Shown: positions 46,155-58,299 of the stretch, one piece after another
Position numbering within the stretch: the stretch's first letter is position 1
Layout: every line of letters starts with the position of its first letter
Assembly: GCA_024362935.1 (NCBI GenBank)
Contig: JANCRA010000032.1
Location: 3,410,001-3,474,000 of the forward strand
From: Setophaga petechia
Lineage: Eukaryota > Chordata > Aves > Passeriformes > Parulidae
Direction: 5' to 3'
Length of the DNA stretch: 64,000 bases
Notes under the pieces: model-generated
Database searches by the model: none
Seen by the model: only the letters and a program-made list of their open reading frames with translations
Told to the model about the DNA's origin: nothing
Program-made: the position numbers and the translations under genes

Positions 46155-46215
46155 AAATAATAAAATTATTTCAGTTGGAAAAGACCCCCTAAGATTATCC
46201 AATCCAATCAAAATG
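46155..46215 (-). mobile_element. CR1 3'-end fragment, minus strand
   Basis: ATTTCAGTTGGAAAAGACCC followed by CCTAAGATTATCCAATCCAA is the reverse complement of the CR1 terminus that ends GATCTT...GGTCTTTTCCAACCT. Only the last 60 bases are recognisable. Confidence 0.6.
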
Positions 46216-46219
46216 TATC

Positions 46220-48785
46220 TTCTCAGGGAGTTTTGACTAAAGAATGACCCAAGAAACCAGTCAGATCATGACTTTGCTTGAGTTTTGAGTAGTTCAGAGA
46301 AGGGCTGATAGACAGGGAGCCCAAAAAGCACATTAAGCAGTTATCAGTGGAACTCAGATTGGCAGTTAGGTCAAATACAAGTGCTGCAGCAAGATTTTGG
46401 TTTCCAGCTCAGATATGGGAAAATAGGATATTTAAATGGAGTTAAACAGTAGCATAAAACCCAAATCAGGATGTTATTTTCGCTTAGCAGATGGTTTGTT
46501 TTTTCACAATGCTTCTTGCAGCCGGTTTGACAGTGTACCAGTGCAAAACCAATGCTGTCAGAGCCAACTACGTGTGCTGCAGCACACAACAAAGTAAGGC
46601 ACTACTGTGAGAAAGTTTGCCTCGAGGCTGTATTTCTAATAGGCACTCAGACCATAAGATGGAAACAAAAATCTATGAAACAAGCACTGAAGGGACACAT
46701 TCACGCAATGAAAAAAGTAGCATGAGAGCAGCACTTTTGGTGCAAGCAAGGCAGAGCCCCAAATATACTGCACCGAATCAAATTTGTGGTGATCATAAAC
46801 TTTAGCAAGTAGTTTGAGTTAGCTCTGAAATCTCAGCGAGTTTTTTTTTTCTAAATCCACCCATCTCTCCCCATTGCAGGGCAGAGCTAAGATCTTCTTT
46901 ATTTGCTCTTCCCTCCCTTCCCTTTCCATCCTCCACCTCATGTCCATAGGAGACCAGGCTTCATTGCTTTGACTCTCTGCAGAATGGCTAGTTTATGGTG
47001 GTGACATTATATTTTTTGGTTTATAGGACAATGTCCCTGTCCCAGGGAGCTATGTCCCAAGGAGTTGTGGTAATACAATACAAGTAATCACAGGAGAGAT
47101 AAGGAAAGCAGTGTGACTGTGTGCAAAAGGGAAAGGAGAGAAGGAAAGCTCCCCAGGGCCCAGCAAATAAGGTTGTATATTGGTAAGACAGATGTTTATT
47201 TGTTCCCTCCCCTCTTCCTTCTCTCATATGCACACAAACACACACATTTAATGATTGCAAGCAAACAAGCATAGGCTTTCTTGTAGCACCAAATAGAAAG
47301 AAGAGGCTGATTATGAGGGTGATATTGCTATACCTTCAGCTATAGCAAAGGGAATACTGAGAGCTGCTGGAAAAATAAATTGCTTTTTTACATCAAAGTT
47401 TCGTTATATTGAAAATATCCCACTGTGAGAATTCCTCTGTGAAAAGAAAGCAAGAAGCACTGAGGTTGGTATTAGCTCTGGTAAACTGTGAAGAACTGAG
47501 ACCTTCCAAAATTCAAGTGCTCAGACAGATTGCAGAGTGAGAAGGATTATATTTTTTTTAAAAAGGCAACGAAACCCACTTTCAATCTAACACATTTCAA
47601 TTACTGAAATTATTTAGTATTGGACCTCAATTTCTTTAAGCTTCTTACTCTGACAAGAAGTTATTGCACACCGAAAGATTTAGAGCATGTAGCATTCCTC
47701 CAGCAATGACTTTATGTTCACCGGTATGTAATACAGAGAGGGAATTTTCCATGCCACCTTATCACTGGGAGATCCACTGGAAAAGAATAATTTTTCAGAC
47801 CTAACTCTCCACAGCAGGAGTGAGATCAGCCTCTCTGTATGTATTTTGAGTCTGTAGTTAATGAGCAGAATTAATTGCATTAGTCTTGTAAAGGCCTCAT
47901 CTTCCCCAACCTTGAATTAACGCTTTAAGGATATTTTATGATGTGAAGTCTTCTGATCTTGAATAACACCATACTTTTAAAAAAATTTCCTTCTATTATC
48001 ACTCTCACTGTCAGAAAATAACTAGATGCTCAAGACAGTTTTGCCAGGGAGAAAAAATTAGGGAAGTGATGATAAAATTAAATGATCAGTATGGGTGTCC
48101 CACTTTGCCTCCTCGATTATGTCCCTGTAATGAACAAGATGTTGGGATTCTGTTGCAAGCTTATAGGATCCTGTGCTCATGCAAAGTCAGGCAACTTAAC
48201 GCTTCCTTAGGAAGCAGAGCTGAGTATCAAGGGTCAAGATAAACTGTATGGATTCAAGACATGAGCCAGATAAGACTGCTCATCCATGGCTGGGCCACCT
48301 GCTGAGAGGATTTTCCCTGTGGCAGTGGACTGGGGCTGAACAGAGGCTGACACTGAACTGGTGGGATGCCCACTTCATGGGAGCCTTTCCTCTGCCTTTC
48401 CCCTCATCCTGCTTACAAGGAGACAGCAACACCACTGTGCTCTCTGGAAACAACTGGCATGGCAGATCCATCCTGACTGCTCCCAAATTTCTGCTTAAGA
48501 GGATGTTTGGTATTATCACACAGTAATTCGGGCTTTTGAAATTCCATCTCTTTGAGGCTAAAGTGCTTTCAGCTCAAACCCTCGCTCTGAGCCTCTTTTG
48601 GAAGTTCCCCATCTAAGGAACCCTGTCAGGCTGGATGATTATTAGACCAGAGTTCAGTGCAGTATTCTGAAAATGCAGCATGTGCTTTATTAAATCAGAG
48701 TACTTTTGCACAGCTCTCGTGTTCAATGCAAGCTGAGCCCCAGAGCTCCAGGTGAAGACCCAGGAGGAAAACAAATGCATCACAA
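46220..48785. other. intergenic DNA, no gene seen
   Basis: Unique, mostly AT-rich DNA. Frames are below 95 codons and none shows a family signature. Confidence 0.55.
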
Positions 48786-48789
48786 GTCC

Positions 48790-48914
48790 AGATTGGATGG
48801 GGTTTTGAGCAACTTGATTTAGTAGGTGTCCCTGCCCATAGGAGAGAGGCTGGAACTTGGTGGTCTTTAAAGTACCTTCCAACCCAAACCATTCTGTGAT
48901 TCTATGGTTCTATG
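48790..48914 (+). mobile_element. CR1 LINE 3' terminus, young subfamily
   Basis: The fragment reads GATTGGATGGGGTTTTGAGC, AACTTGATTTAGTAGGTGTC, CCTGCCCATAGGAGAGAGGC and CTTCCAACCCAAACCATTCT, with the intact octamer tail GTGATTCTATGGTTCTATG. Strong 5' truncation is typical of CR1. Confidence 0.92.
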
Positions 48915-48919
48915 ACAAA

Positions 48920-50825
48920 GCAGAGCTCCTTGCTTTCCCTGGTGACCGTGCAGGACTACTAAACACCTTCTTTGTTCCAAGGAAAAGGTGTGCAGTCTTT
49001 TCAGGCAGCTGGCTTTTCATTAGAGGACGGCTCTGTGTGGCAGCCCCTGTCTCACACCAGGAGATGTGCAGGGCAGCACTCTGCTCACACCCAGACAAGG
49101 GACAGGAGAGCCAAGGGATGTGTCTGCAGAGCAGACTGCTGCTGCTGCTGCTGCCCCAGGGGGACTCCAAGTCATCTGCAAGCCACCTAAGAAGGAGGTG
49201 CATGCAGATGGGTGTCCCCCCACCCATCCATGTCCCTCGTGGTTGCCTAGTGGTCTGCACTGCTTGGTAGGTCTCATCTGCCATCTTTAGGTTGAAGATG
49301 GGATGATCCCCACATCCTTTTTTTTTTTTAATTTGTTGCTAATTTGCTCAGTAAAAGGATATTTCAGGCTTGGGCTACAGTCAAGACAAAACACAGTTTG
49401 CTGGACATTAAGATTTAAGATCAGGAATGCCCAGAGCACAGGAGAACAGGGATGCAGTGAAAGAGAAATGCTGGGAGGGAGCAAGGAGAAGAGTCAAACT
49501 GCAGTTTGGGCAAAAGCAAAAAAAAGGTATGGCAGGCTGCTGTCATCCAGACCTTCAGAGCTCCCACTTCTGGCAGAGCCAGCAAGGAGAAGAGCATGTT
49601 TCAGAGCTGGGAAAAGCCGTGTCCCTTCCATCTGGAAATATCAGTGAAATATCCTTGCTGCAGCACAGAGATTGGTTTCAAGGAGACATCCCAGTGTGTC
49701 ACAGAATCAAATATTTTGTTGAGATATTTTTGCATTTTATGGATTACTGGAGCAGTTAAAACCTTCACCTGAGCTCAAAATCATCTGGAAACAGAGGGGG
49801 AAAAAACAATCAAAGTTCCAGCTGCATTTTATCCTGTATCTGCAAGCAAAATGTTCCTAGGAAATTGAAGGTGTGAGAAAAGCTCATCACACTATTGACA
49901 GTGGAAGCCTCTGAGGCATTTCAGGTGCTTTATAGCTTTCAATTAACTCAAGCAGGAAAAGTTAACAATAAAGCTGTAGCATGGAAATGCTAAAAGTGCC
50001 AAATTCCAAATAAAAAAAAGCAGGAGAGAAATCAACACAGCAAGGCATATGGAGAAGTCACATAAGCTCACTGGTCCTGCTGCAGTACTTCTTCTAACCA
50101 GATGAAGATGAGACACAAACATAAATGAAAACTGCAGAGCTGAAATTTGGTCATAGTTTAATTGCCTAAATCACTAAACTTCATAGAGATGTCCAGTGAA
50201 CCCACAGCATGCTGTCAAAAGCAATTCAGGATATCAAAGGCATCAATGACAGCATTGGGTGCTCCGAGGTATGAGTGAAAAGCAAGATAAACTTCTCAGG
50301 GACAGGTTGTGGCTGCACTCCTGGCGCAGGCTGGAGCACAGCTTTGCAGTGGTGAAGGTAGGGATTTGGTGAGTATGCAGCTTACAAGCCATTAGGGTGC
50401 CAAGAAAGGGGAGATTTCTGGTCTCCACAAACATCTGCTGCTCTCCTTTGGCTTGATGGGGCCCTTGTATAGTTCAGGAGTGCTTCATTGTGCATGAGAA
50501 ATAAAGTGGTGAATGAGGTGCCTCTGACAAGTGGATAGAACTCTTCCCCAAAAACAATACATTCAATTTAGTGGGGAGGAACAGGCACAAAACACTTCCT
50601 GCCTGTATTTATGGGATGAATTAGCTGAAAATGGCTATAGGTCATTACTGGTTACCATGCAAAACCAAGTCCAAAATGTAGAGGACATTTTTTTCCAACA
50701 CAAGGGCAGGATTTAGAGATTAGATACGAACTTGGAAGAAACAGGGTAGCTGCAAATACACTCTCTAGAAGAGTGTTCTTCATACTTTCAGATGTGCTTC
50801 ATACAAATTTGCACATTACCTTTCC
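48920..50825. other. intergenic DNA, no gene seen
   Basis: The GC-richer part at 48940-49270 has open frames of up to 137 codons on both strands at once, so I do not accept any as coding. A CTG run lies at 49136-49154. The rest is unique DNA. Confidence 0.55.
49136..49154. repeat. CTG microsatellite, six units
   Basis: Six uninterrupted CTG units plus one base. The overlapping frames translate it as poly-Leu, poly-Cys or poly-Ala according to phase. Confidence 0.95.
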
Positions 50826-50829
50826 TACC

Positions 50830-51503
50830 CACCTGGAAACAACCCTGGAGAACCTTGAAGGAACAGCAGGCCCCAGTCCAGGGTGCTGGTTGACAATAAC
50901 TGAACATGAACCAGCAGTGCCCAGGTGGCCAAGAAGGACAGTGGCATCCTGGCCTGTATCAGCAATGGTGTGGCCAGCAGGGCCAGGGCAGGGATTGTCC
51001 CCCTGTACTTGGCACTAGTGACACCTCTTGTGTCCAGTTTTGGGCACCTCATTTCAAGGACCTTGACATACTGGAACATGTCCAGAGAAGGGCAACAGAG
51101 CCCGTGAAGAGTCTAGAAAACGTCTTATAGGGAGCAGCTGAGGGAACTGGGGTGGTTTAGTCTGGAAGAGAGAAGGCTCAAAGGGGACCTCATTGCTCTC
51201 TAAAACTACCTGAGCTTGTAGTGAGGTGGCAGTCAGTCTCTTCTGCCACATTTCAGGTGGAAGGACACAAGGAAATGGCCTTAAGTTGAGGCAAAACAGG
51301 TTCAGATTATAAATTAGAAAAATATTTCCACTGAAAGAGTGATTAGGCATCAGAATAAATTGCTCAGAGAAGTGGTGGAACCACCACTTCTGGAAGTGCT
51401 CAAGAGGTGTCTGGATGTGGTACCCGGGGAAATGGTTTAAGGGTGATTCTAGTGATGCTGGGTTGACAGCTGAACAATTGTTTGCAACCTTAATGATTCT
51501 GTG
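50830..51503 (+). mobile_element. CR1 LINE 3' region
   Basis: The segment retains traces of the CR1 reverse-transcriptase C-terminal coding part ([20 protein letters not shown] in one frame, then a [11 protein letters not shown] piece in another). The 3' non-coding part follows, with AGGTGTCTGGATGTGGTACC, GATGCTGGGTTGACAGCTGA and a terminus AACCTTAATGATTCTGTG. Shifts and stops break the reading frame. It is directly followed by an LTR fragment. Confidence 0.85.
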
Positions 51504-52057
51504 GCTTGTGACCCTGTTGGAGCAGTCTGTTCCTGAAGAACTGCACACTGTAGAAAGGAGCCTCACTGGAGCAGTTTGTAAAGAGCTACAGCCTGTGGGA
51601 AGGAATGAGGTAGAAAAAATTCATGGAGGACTGTCTCCTGTGGGAGTGACTTTATGTTGGAAAAGGGCAAAAGTGTGAGGAGTCCTTCCCCTGAGGAAAA
51701 AGGAGTATCAGAAACAATGTGTGATGTACTGAGGCAGCCTCTTCTCCCCATTGCACTGCACAACTGATGGGAAGGAGGCAGAGAATTCTGGATTAAGTCC
51801 AGGAAGAAGAGAGGGGTAGGGGGGGAAGCTGTTTTTAAAATTCGGTTTTATTTCTCATTATTCTATTCTTATTTAATCGGTAATAAATTAAGTTAATTTT
51901 TCCCCAAGTTGAGTCTGTTTTGCCTGTGAAAGTAATTAGTGAGCGATCTCTCTCTGTCCTTATTGATCACAAGCCTTTTATTATATTTTCTCTCCCATGT
52001 CCGGCTGAGGACAGAAAGGTATTTAATGGCCTTGGTGGGTACCTGGCATCCACCACA
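51504..52057 (+). mobile_element. partial endogenous retrovirus LTR
   Basis: The block has LTR architecture: triplicated GGAGCAGTxTGTxxxGxAxCTG-type units at 51519-51640, a purine-rich stretch, AATAAA at 51882-51887, then GTTGAGTCTGTTTTGCCTGT, CTCTCTCTGTCCTTATTGAT and CCGGCTGAGGACAG, ending ACCTGGCATCCACCACA. I recognise the wording from memory as an ERV LTR common in passerine genomes. The typical TG start is not visible, and the block begins where the CR1 ends, so the 5' part seems to be missing. No viral genes lie nearby, which suggests a solo, truncated LTR. Confidence 0.75.
51882..51887 (+). terminator. poly(A) signal inside the LTR
   Basis: AATAAA in the sequence CGGTAATAAATTAAG, placed as expected at the R region of an LTR. 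It could terminate transcripts entering from the CR1 side. Confidence 0.6.
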
Positions 52058-52059
52058 AC

Positions 52060-55000
52060 TCTTATTTGGCATGGGAGCAGATGGGCTGAGCGAAATCTGG
52101 TCAGAAACCAAAGGGTCTGGTCCCTCTTCTCTCTGGGACTGGTGTTGCCAGCACTGGTGTTCCAGGCATATTGCACAAGTCAGAAGCCTGTTTGTGCTTT
52201 CAGACACTTAAAATCTTTACAGCAGTATTCATTTCTTTGGATTTTCCAATAAGATAAAACACCAAGGACAAGTCAAACAGCAAAGCATGAACTATTTTAT
52301 TTCTCCCCACTTTCTATTACTAAAAGAGCATGAGAAACACTTGAGGGCAGTTTGCAGAGTGCATCTACCATCCAATATGACAAGTAGGTTAATTGGAATG
52401 AAGGAAAATGTGACCCTTGACTACAACTGCCCCTTCAGGGTATTGAGTTTAATGTTGTTGTTATTGTGCTCTGTAGCATTGTGAGGCAAAACACAGCAAC
52501 GGGCTCTTCTCAAGCACAGGAGCTATTCTTAACAAATGGAGCTGCACCGAGTGACTTGGATTAAATTTGACTAAATCTTGCCTCAAGAAATCTTTCCCTA
52601 GAAAATCCTGTAGCACTCACAAATATTTTAGGAGTGACAGTGCTGGGTGTCCAGCTCAGCGGAAAAGCTCCTGGGCTATGAGGGTGCAATACGATAGGCA
52701 TCTTGCAAGTAGGAGAATGTGAGGATCACCTGCCACTTCTGTTGCTGCCTGTGCATGTAAAGGAATCAGCTCAGTGACTTTGTGTGAATGCTGAGGCAGG
52801 GAAATAGTTTTCTTTGTGTTTGGGTTTGTTTTTTGGTGTTTTTTTCAAAGAGGGAGAAGGCAGCAAGAAAATATGTGTAAATTAATATTAAAGAAGGGTG
52901 GCTTTTAGTCTAATTCACTTGGATGTTCTGCTCTGTTGAATGCCAGAATAGTATCCATGGAAATTCAGACAGGAAGAGTTGGGGTTACACACATTCCGAT
53001 TTGCCCTCATAGAGCTCAGTGTTAAAAGCTATTGCTAACATGGGTAGAGTTTATTCTCCTAAAGTGACCCAACAGTTTCTGTGGGAGTCTTCCATGGAAT
53101 CAGGTTTTGAAGAAGGAATTGAGTCGTACTCACAGCACTGGGATTGCCTGCATGCTGCTGTGGGAAGCAGGTGGAGATGCCAGCAGGCACGGGGCAGATT
53201 TTTCTCACTGAGGCCTGTCCTTGGCTGTGCCTTGACGGCCTCCAGGAACCAGGACCCAGCTTTGCAAGGAGCACCTGCCTGGAAACGTCATCCTGAGGCA
53301 AAGGGTCTGGGCAAAGGCACAGCTGGGGACAGAAGGGCCACAGACAAGGTCACAACACTCCCAAGGAAAGCTCAGAGTGTGGGAAATGATAAGAAAGGCA
53401 GTGTTAGCAAGAGGAATAGAGAAAAATGTGGTCTGAGGAGATCCTGAAGTCAGCTGGGATGTATATACTATCTAGATCTGGAACTGCTAGCAGGACTTTT
53501 TTTCTAGGTAAAGGCTATTTTTAGCTGAGGGATGTGAAAGGTAGTAGGGTATGAAATAAAGAAATAAGGTCTCAAGAGTAAGCCGTAGGCAAAGCTGAAA
53601 AATACGTTGCAAATAGAAATCAATCTACCTTATAGCTTTTTTTCCATATTGTACCTGCTATAGTAATCCTCAGCTAAAACTGGAAAAACCAATTGCTCAT
53701 CCCTGCATAGGAGATACCAGGAAAAAAAGGCAGAAAGGAATTCTCTCTGAAATAAACATACTCATAAAGACCTGAGATCTAAACTTTAAGAGGGGAAGAT
53801 TGTCCTTGCTCCTCTCTCCTTGTCCCAAAACAGGATTAACCCAAATTACAAGTTTTTATACATCCATACATGTATTATCTGTATTATTTCACCTTTTATT
53901 GAATTTGTTCCATCAGTTTTACTTATGTCACTGACTTCTCTGGGAGCAGAATTAGTACATTGCTTTGTACTATCTGAACAAAAAGCAATAAAAACATAAA
54001 TGTTCCTTAGAGCCAGATCTGTTCTCTGGCAGAAAAGAAAGGTTTCAAAACTCTTCAAAAGATAAGTTATTAAATGAGATGAAAGTATATTTCAAACGGT
54101 GGGAGAGGTTGACCTGTGGCCTAGTGAACAGTGATTTGAATATTTTGAATTTTCTGAACATTTTTTACACTTTTTTGCATTTCTTTGGGATTTATAAGAA
54201 ACCCCACTGAAGGGTGCAATTGCAGGGGAATATTAGCAAAAGCACCAAGGATTCCTAGACACTTACTGCTTCTTGGAATCCTCTCAGACATGCCTGTCTT
54301 ACATCAATGTAGGTTTTAGGAACATAGGTGTTTGGGTTTGACACCTCCACGGAGGACAGTGAGTTTAAAAGCACAGTCTGATAAGCCGTTCCTATTTCTG
54401 ATATGGGTTACCTGTTCTGCCCTACTGTTGCTGCTGGTCACCCCTAGGACCCATTCTGCTGGTGTGGCTTTGCCAGGTTACCCTCTGCACAAATGATCTG
54501 TTGAGTGATCCCCTTTCCTTTATGAAGAACAAACCAAAAAGAAAACCCCAGCCCTTTATGGTGGGTTCAGGCTTTTGAATTTTAATGACATCAGAAGAAT
54601 GATTAAACCAGAAGAACAGGGTTGGCAGCAATGTCAGAAGGTGACTGGAACAAAATAGTGAATTTGGATCACCAGTACTCCACTCAGGTTGTCTGTCTGG
54701 GATCCTACATATTGTGGATACTACTTGTGAACTAGGTCTTGAACCAGTTTCTGCATGTGCCTCAGCACTGGTTTGCAAATACATCTCTGGGAGCTTTCCT
54801 ACCTCGCTGTTCCAAGAAGCAGGGGGGTTTTTGGATTGATATTTGCAGCATGCCGAGTGACTGAAAAAATAGATCAAAATAGATCAAGGACTTTTTGCTA
54901 GTACATGAAGAAAGCAGAAAGGAAAAAAATGTTATTGTTCTTAGATAGACCTGAAAGCCGTAGCATTATACAGATAAAGAAATACTTGGAAACACATTAG

Positions 55001-58000
55001 GACTGTGATATTCCAGCTGAGACATGGAAATAACTTGTCTTGTTGGTGCTCATTTTCAGACAACAGAAATGAAATCATGTCTCCAGTATGGAAAGGTCAG
55101 CCAACAAGATTTTGTTAAATTCATCAAACTGTGCTCCCCGCTGAGTAGCTGTCCCTGGTGTGCACTAAAGTAACATAGGGGTTGAGGGTGTTTTCACCCA
55201 AACAGCACAACATGGGCCAGAATAGAAGCTGAAAAAAAATACATTGATCTTTTTATTTCCTGTGTACTGAGAAGTAGGATTCCCTAGATGAAACTTAGCA
55301 CATATCTTTCTTTCCTTCCCTTCTTTTATCTGGCAAAGTAACACTTAATGGCTTTAGAAAGAAACCAGTGTTCCAGCCAGCATCACCTGGCAGTAACAAG
55401 ATGCAAGAAAGTTCTCCAAGTTTTGAGTTCAATATTTTTACTGAGCAATAAAATTAAGTCAATTTAACTGTTCTCCTGAAACCAAGAAGAAAGAATATTC
55501 TGTAGAAAATTGTGTAAGGAGATCCTTATACATTTTGAAGCTGGTTCAAAGCTACAACCATAATTTTCGCAGCATCCACAGATTAGATGACATTTACAAC
55601 AGTTTTTAATTAAATTTACTTAATTTAGATATTTATCAGCCAGAATCCATTGGCACACTTTCTTCCATCTTTTTTAAAGGTTAAATGAGCAATATGTGTA
55701 ATGAGGTCTTTAAAGGAATACAAATTGTGTCAGCCTCGAATTATCCCAAAAGCCAGCAGTGTGCCGGAGGATTTGTCGAGCACTGGCAGAGGGTAAGGTG
55801 CCTCCTGCTCACTCTGCTGACACCAGAGTGCAGTGTACGACCTTCACACTGGCTGCTCTGCCCAGGTTGGAGCTGTGGTGTGAGCACAGCATAGTTATCT
55901 GGCTGCAGGATCTGTTCACAGTCCCAGCCTCTCACAAACACCACTCTTAGGGCTGCTTCCAGGGGTCTTTAAGGATACGATGAGGTAATGGCTGAGGACA
56001 GTTTTCTTAAAGACTCTTCAGGAGACACTGAGCTGGGACAAGAGCTTCTGAAGTGTGAGAGTGCAGGGAATGAAAGAGTAATGCAAGCCCAGCTGGCTGA
56101 GGAGACCCTTTGCAGCTCTGGAACAGCTGAAATGTTTTGCTGAGGATTGAGGGGAAAGAGAGCAAGGGAACTAATGTCTTTCTTCATCCCCAAGATGAGC
56201 ACCCATACCTTTCCTTCTTTACATTAGAACTGCACTCTGCACCTGCATCGACCCTGCCATTCAGCATGGCACTACTGCACCTTTCAAAAAGTGTGTGGTG
56301 AAGCATGTCTTGGAAAGAACATTATCACAAGCCAGCACGAAGCAGAATGAAATGCACTATGAAAAGGGCAATTACAGTGAAACTACATATGAGTGTTGCA
56401 GATGGACGCAATATGTAGTTGAATGACTAACAAGGAAACACAGTAGATGGCCTCCTAACAGCACATGGACCATATGGCACAGCAAAACTTGGGGAATCGT
56501 TCTCATCAACGTGGCAGTTTTATAAACGCCAAGGTAAAAAAACACATAAGCTCTTTTGAAAATCTCAGTGAGTTTCTCATCTCAAACTGACAGATTTCTT
56601 CAAAGCTAGCCTTATGGGTTCAGATAATTCAGTGCTGAATGTGCTGACAATAAGATAGGACAGAACAGAAGACTCCAGTGAAAGTCCACAGAAGATGGTA
56701 GAACTCTCTTAAATTCAGCATCACTGAATTTGCTAAATCTGGCATCAGCATTGCTTAAATGTTGGTCAAGCTATCTTCACATTAGTTTTTACTTCTTCAA
56801 GCAATTTGAGGGTAACAAATTGCATCTAATAACATGGAATATTTAACTACCCCACATGCTAGAAATAATCAGCCCTGATTGTTCCTGTCCAAACATGTAT
56901 TGCAATTGTGTAGGAATGGTCTTAACCATAGGTAACTCATGTACCAGTTGTTGTAAACAAATACTCAGGTAATCTGGACTGTCAGATACTGGGAAAAATT
57001 GACCTGAACACAGGGGAATTAGAGGCAAAGAATGACTGGGGGAAAAGGAGCTCAGTGGTGAACTTCCTTTGGCATTATCCCATTAGCATCATCATTGTTA
57101 TTACTAGTAGTAGGTGTAGTAGTATTAAATATCAGCTGGTGGTTGATCAGCTTGTGCTTTATCTGGGTCCTCCAACTCAAAACATCTTCAGGGATGTTTG
57201 GCTGCCCATCTGATTCAGAAGGCTCTACCTGGGCATGCCAAATAATTGCTATTGGTCCTGACTGCATGGCTGCCAGAGTCTTTGAGAGTTACTGTCTGAT
57301 GGTGGAGGTCTCAGGTTATATTGGTACCTTCTTGTCAAAAAACGGGATTAAAAGATAAAAACTGTATCCTTGTGATAGGTTAAGCAACAGTACCAAGCAT
57401 TTATTCTTTGCTTGGTTTGTCACTTGTCTTTGGAGTGTCAACACCATAGCTCTGAAGTCTGAGGTCCGAAGCTCATTGTGTTTGTCTTATTTGATCCTGA
57501 TTATCTTAAACAATCTGACAAGACACTGGGAAATGGAAACATGACATTTATTATTCTGCAGAATGAAGGATTTTATGTTCTAGTGTATTTTTGGCAAAAT
57601 AGAGCAAGGATTTAGCAGACAGCTCTTAAGCAATATGCTAACTTATTTCTTTCTGTCCAAACCGTAAGCTATATGACAGCTGCCTTTCTAATGAGAAAAA
57701 TGCAGTAATCATCACTTGCATGTAGTGGTTGGCAACAGTTGTTTGAATTTCTGGTGAGCATAACTCTCTGATCTGTTTTTCTTGTGGTAGTTTACATACA
57801 GTTTCTAAAGTTTGCATTGTTAGTCATACCTATATTTAGAACTTTCATTAGCAATGACTCAAGAGAAGCAGAAAAAAAAATAAAGAGAAAAGATATGACT
57901 GTAAAGCTCAGTAGTGAGGAGAAAAAAAAATGATGTCCTGAATTTCATTCTGTGGCAATGTGTCTTGAATTCAAATTGGAATTAATTTAAGCAGTCAAAA

Positions 58001-58235
58001 ATGTTTTAAAAATAATTGACAGTGAAGAGAAACTAATTTAAAAGCTGATTTTTACACATTAACTTTTGCTTTAATTGCTGTAAGTGCTCTTTCCCTGATT
58101 AAAAAGGTGCTAAGGGTAGCTTAAGGCAAATGTATTCAGTTATTTGCTTTAAGTAAAGAGCTCTGATTGCATTTGCCAGGTAGACGGTGCGGATGGGGAA
58201 TATCAGTTTAACTTTTCATCAAAGAAGGGACAGTA
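52060..58235. other. intergenic DNA, no gene seen
   Basis: About 6 kb of mostly unique DNA. The longest frames (142 codons at 53019-53447 plus, 151 codons at 54422-54877 minus) have ordinary composition and no recognisable domain, and I do not support them as genes. Positions 57950-58170 are AT-rich, with several TAATT words and few repeats. Confidence 0.55.
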
Positions 58236-58238
58236 AGT

Positions 58239-58295
58239 CAAAGAATCATAGAATAAAATCACAGAATCATGTTGGCATAGGAAGACCAGGAAGCT
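58239..58295 (-). mobile_element. CR1 3'-terminus remnant, minus strand
   Basis: AAAGAATCATAGAATAAAAT followed by CACAGAATCATGTTGGCATA is the reverse complement of the octamer tail and last bases of a CR1. Nothing of the body is clear beyond about 58295. Confidence 0.6.
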
Positions 58296-58299
58296 TCAT

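Noticed and set aside
48857..49284. Frames of 137 (plus) and 124 (minus) codons
   Set aside because: They overlap each other on opposite strands and the plus one starts inside a CR1 tail; no recognisable product.
52640..52710. tRNA-like string with CAGCTCAGCGG and GGTGCAATACG
   Set aside because: The A-box-like and B-box-like words are only about 30 bases apart and no cloverleaf or acceptor stem can be folded.
53019..53447. Frame of 142 codons
   Set aside because: No recognisable domain, and ordinary for chance in a 64-kb window.
54422..54877. Minus-strand frame of 151 codons
   Set aside because: No family resemblance and a low-complexity end; conservation data would be needed to reconsider it.
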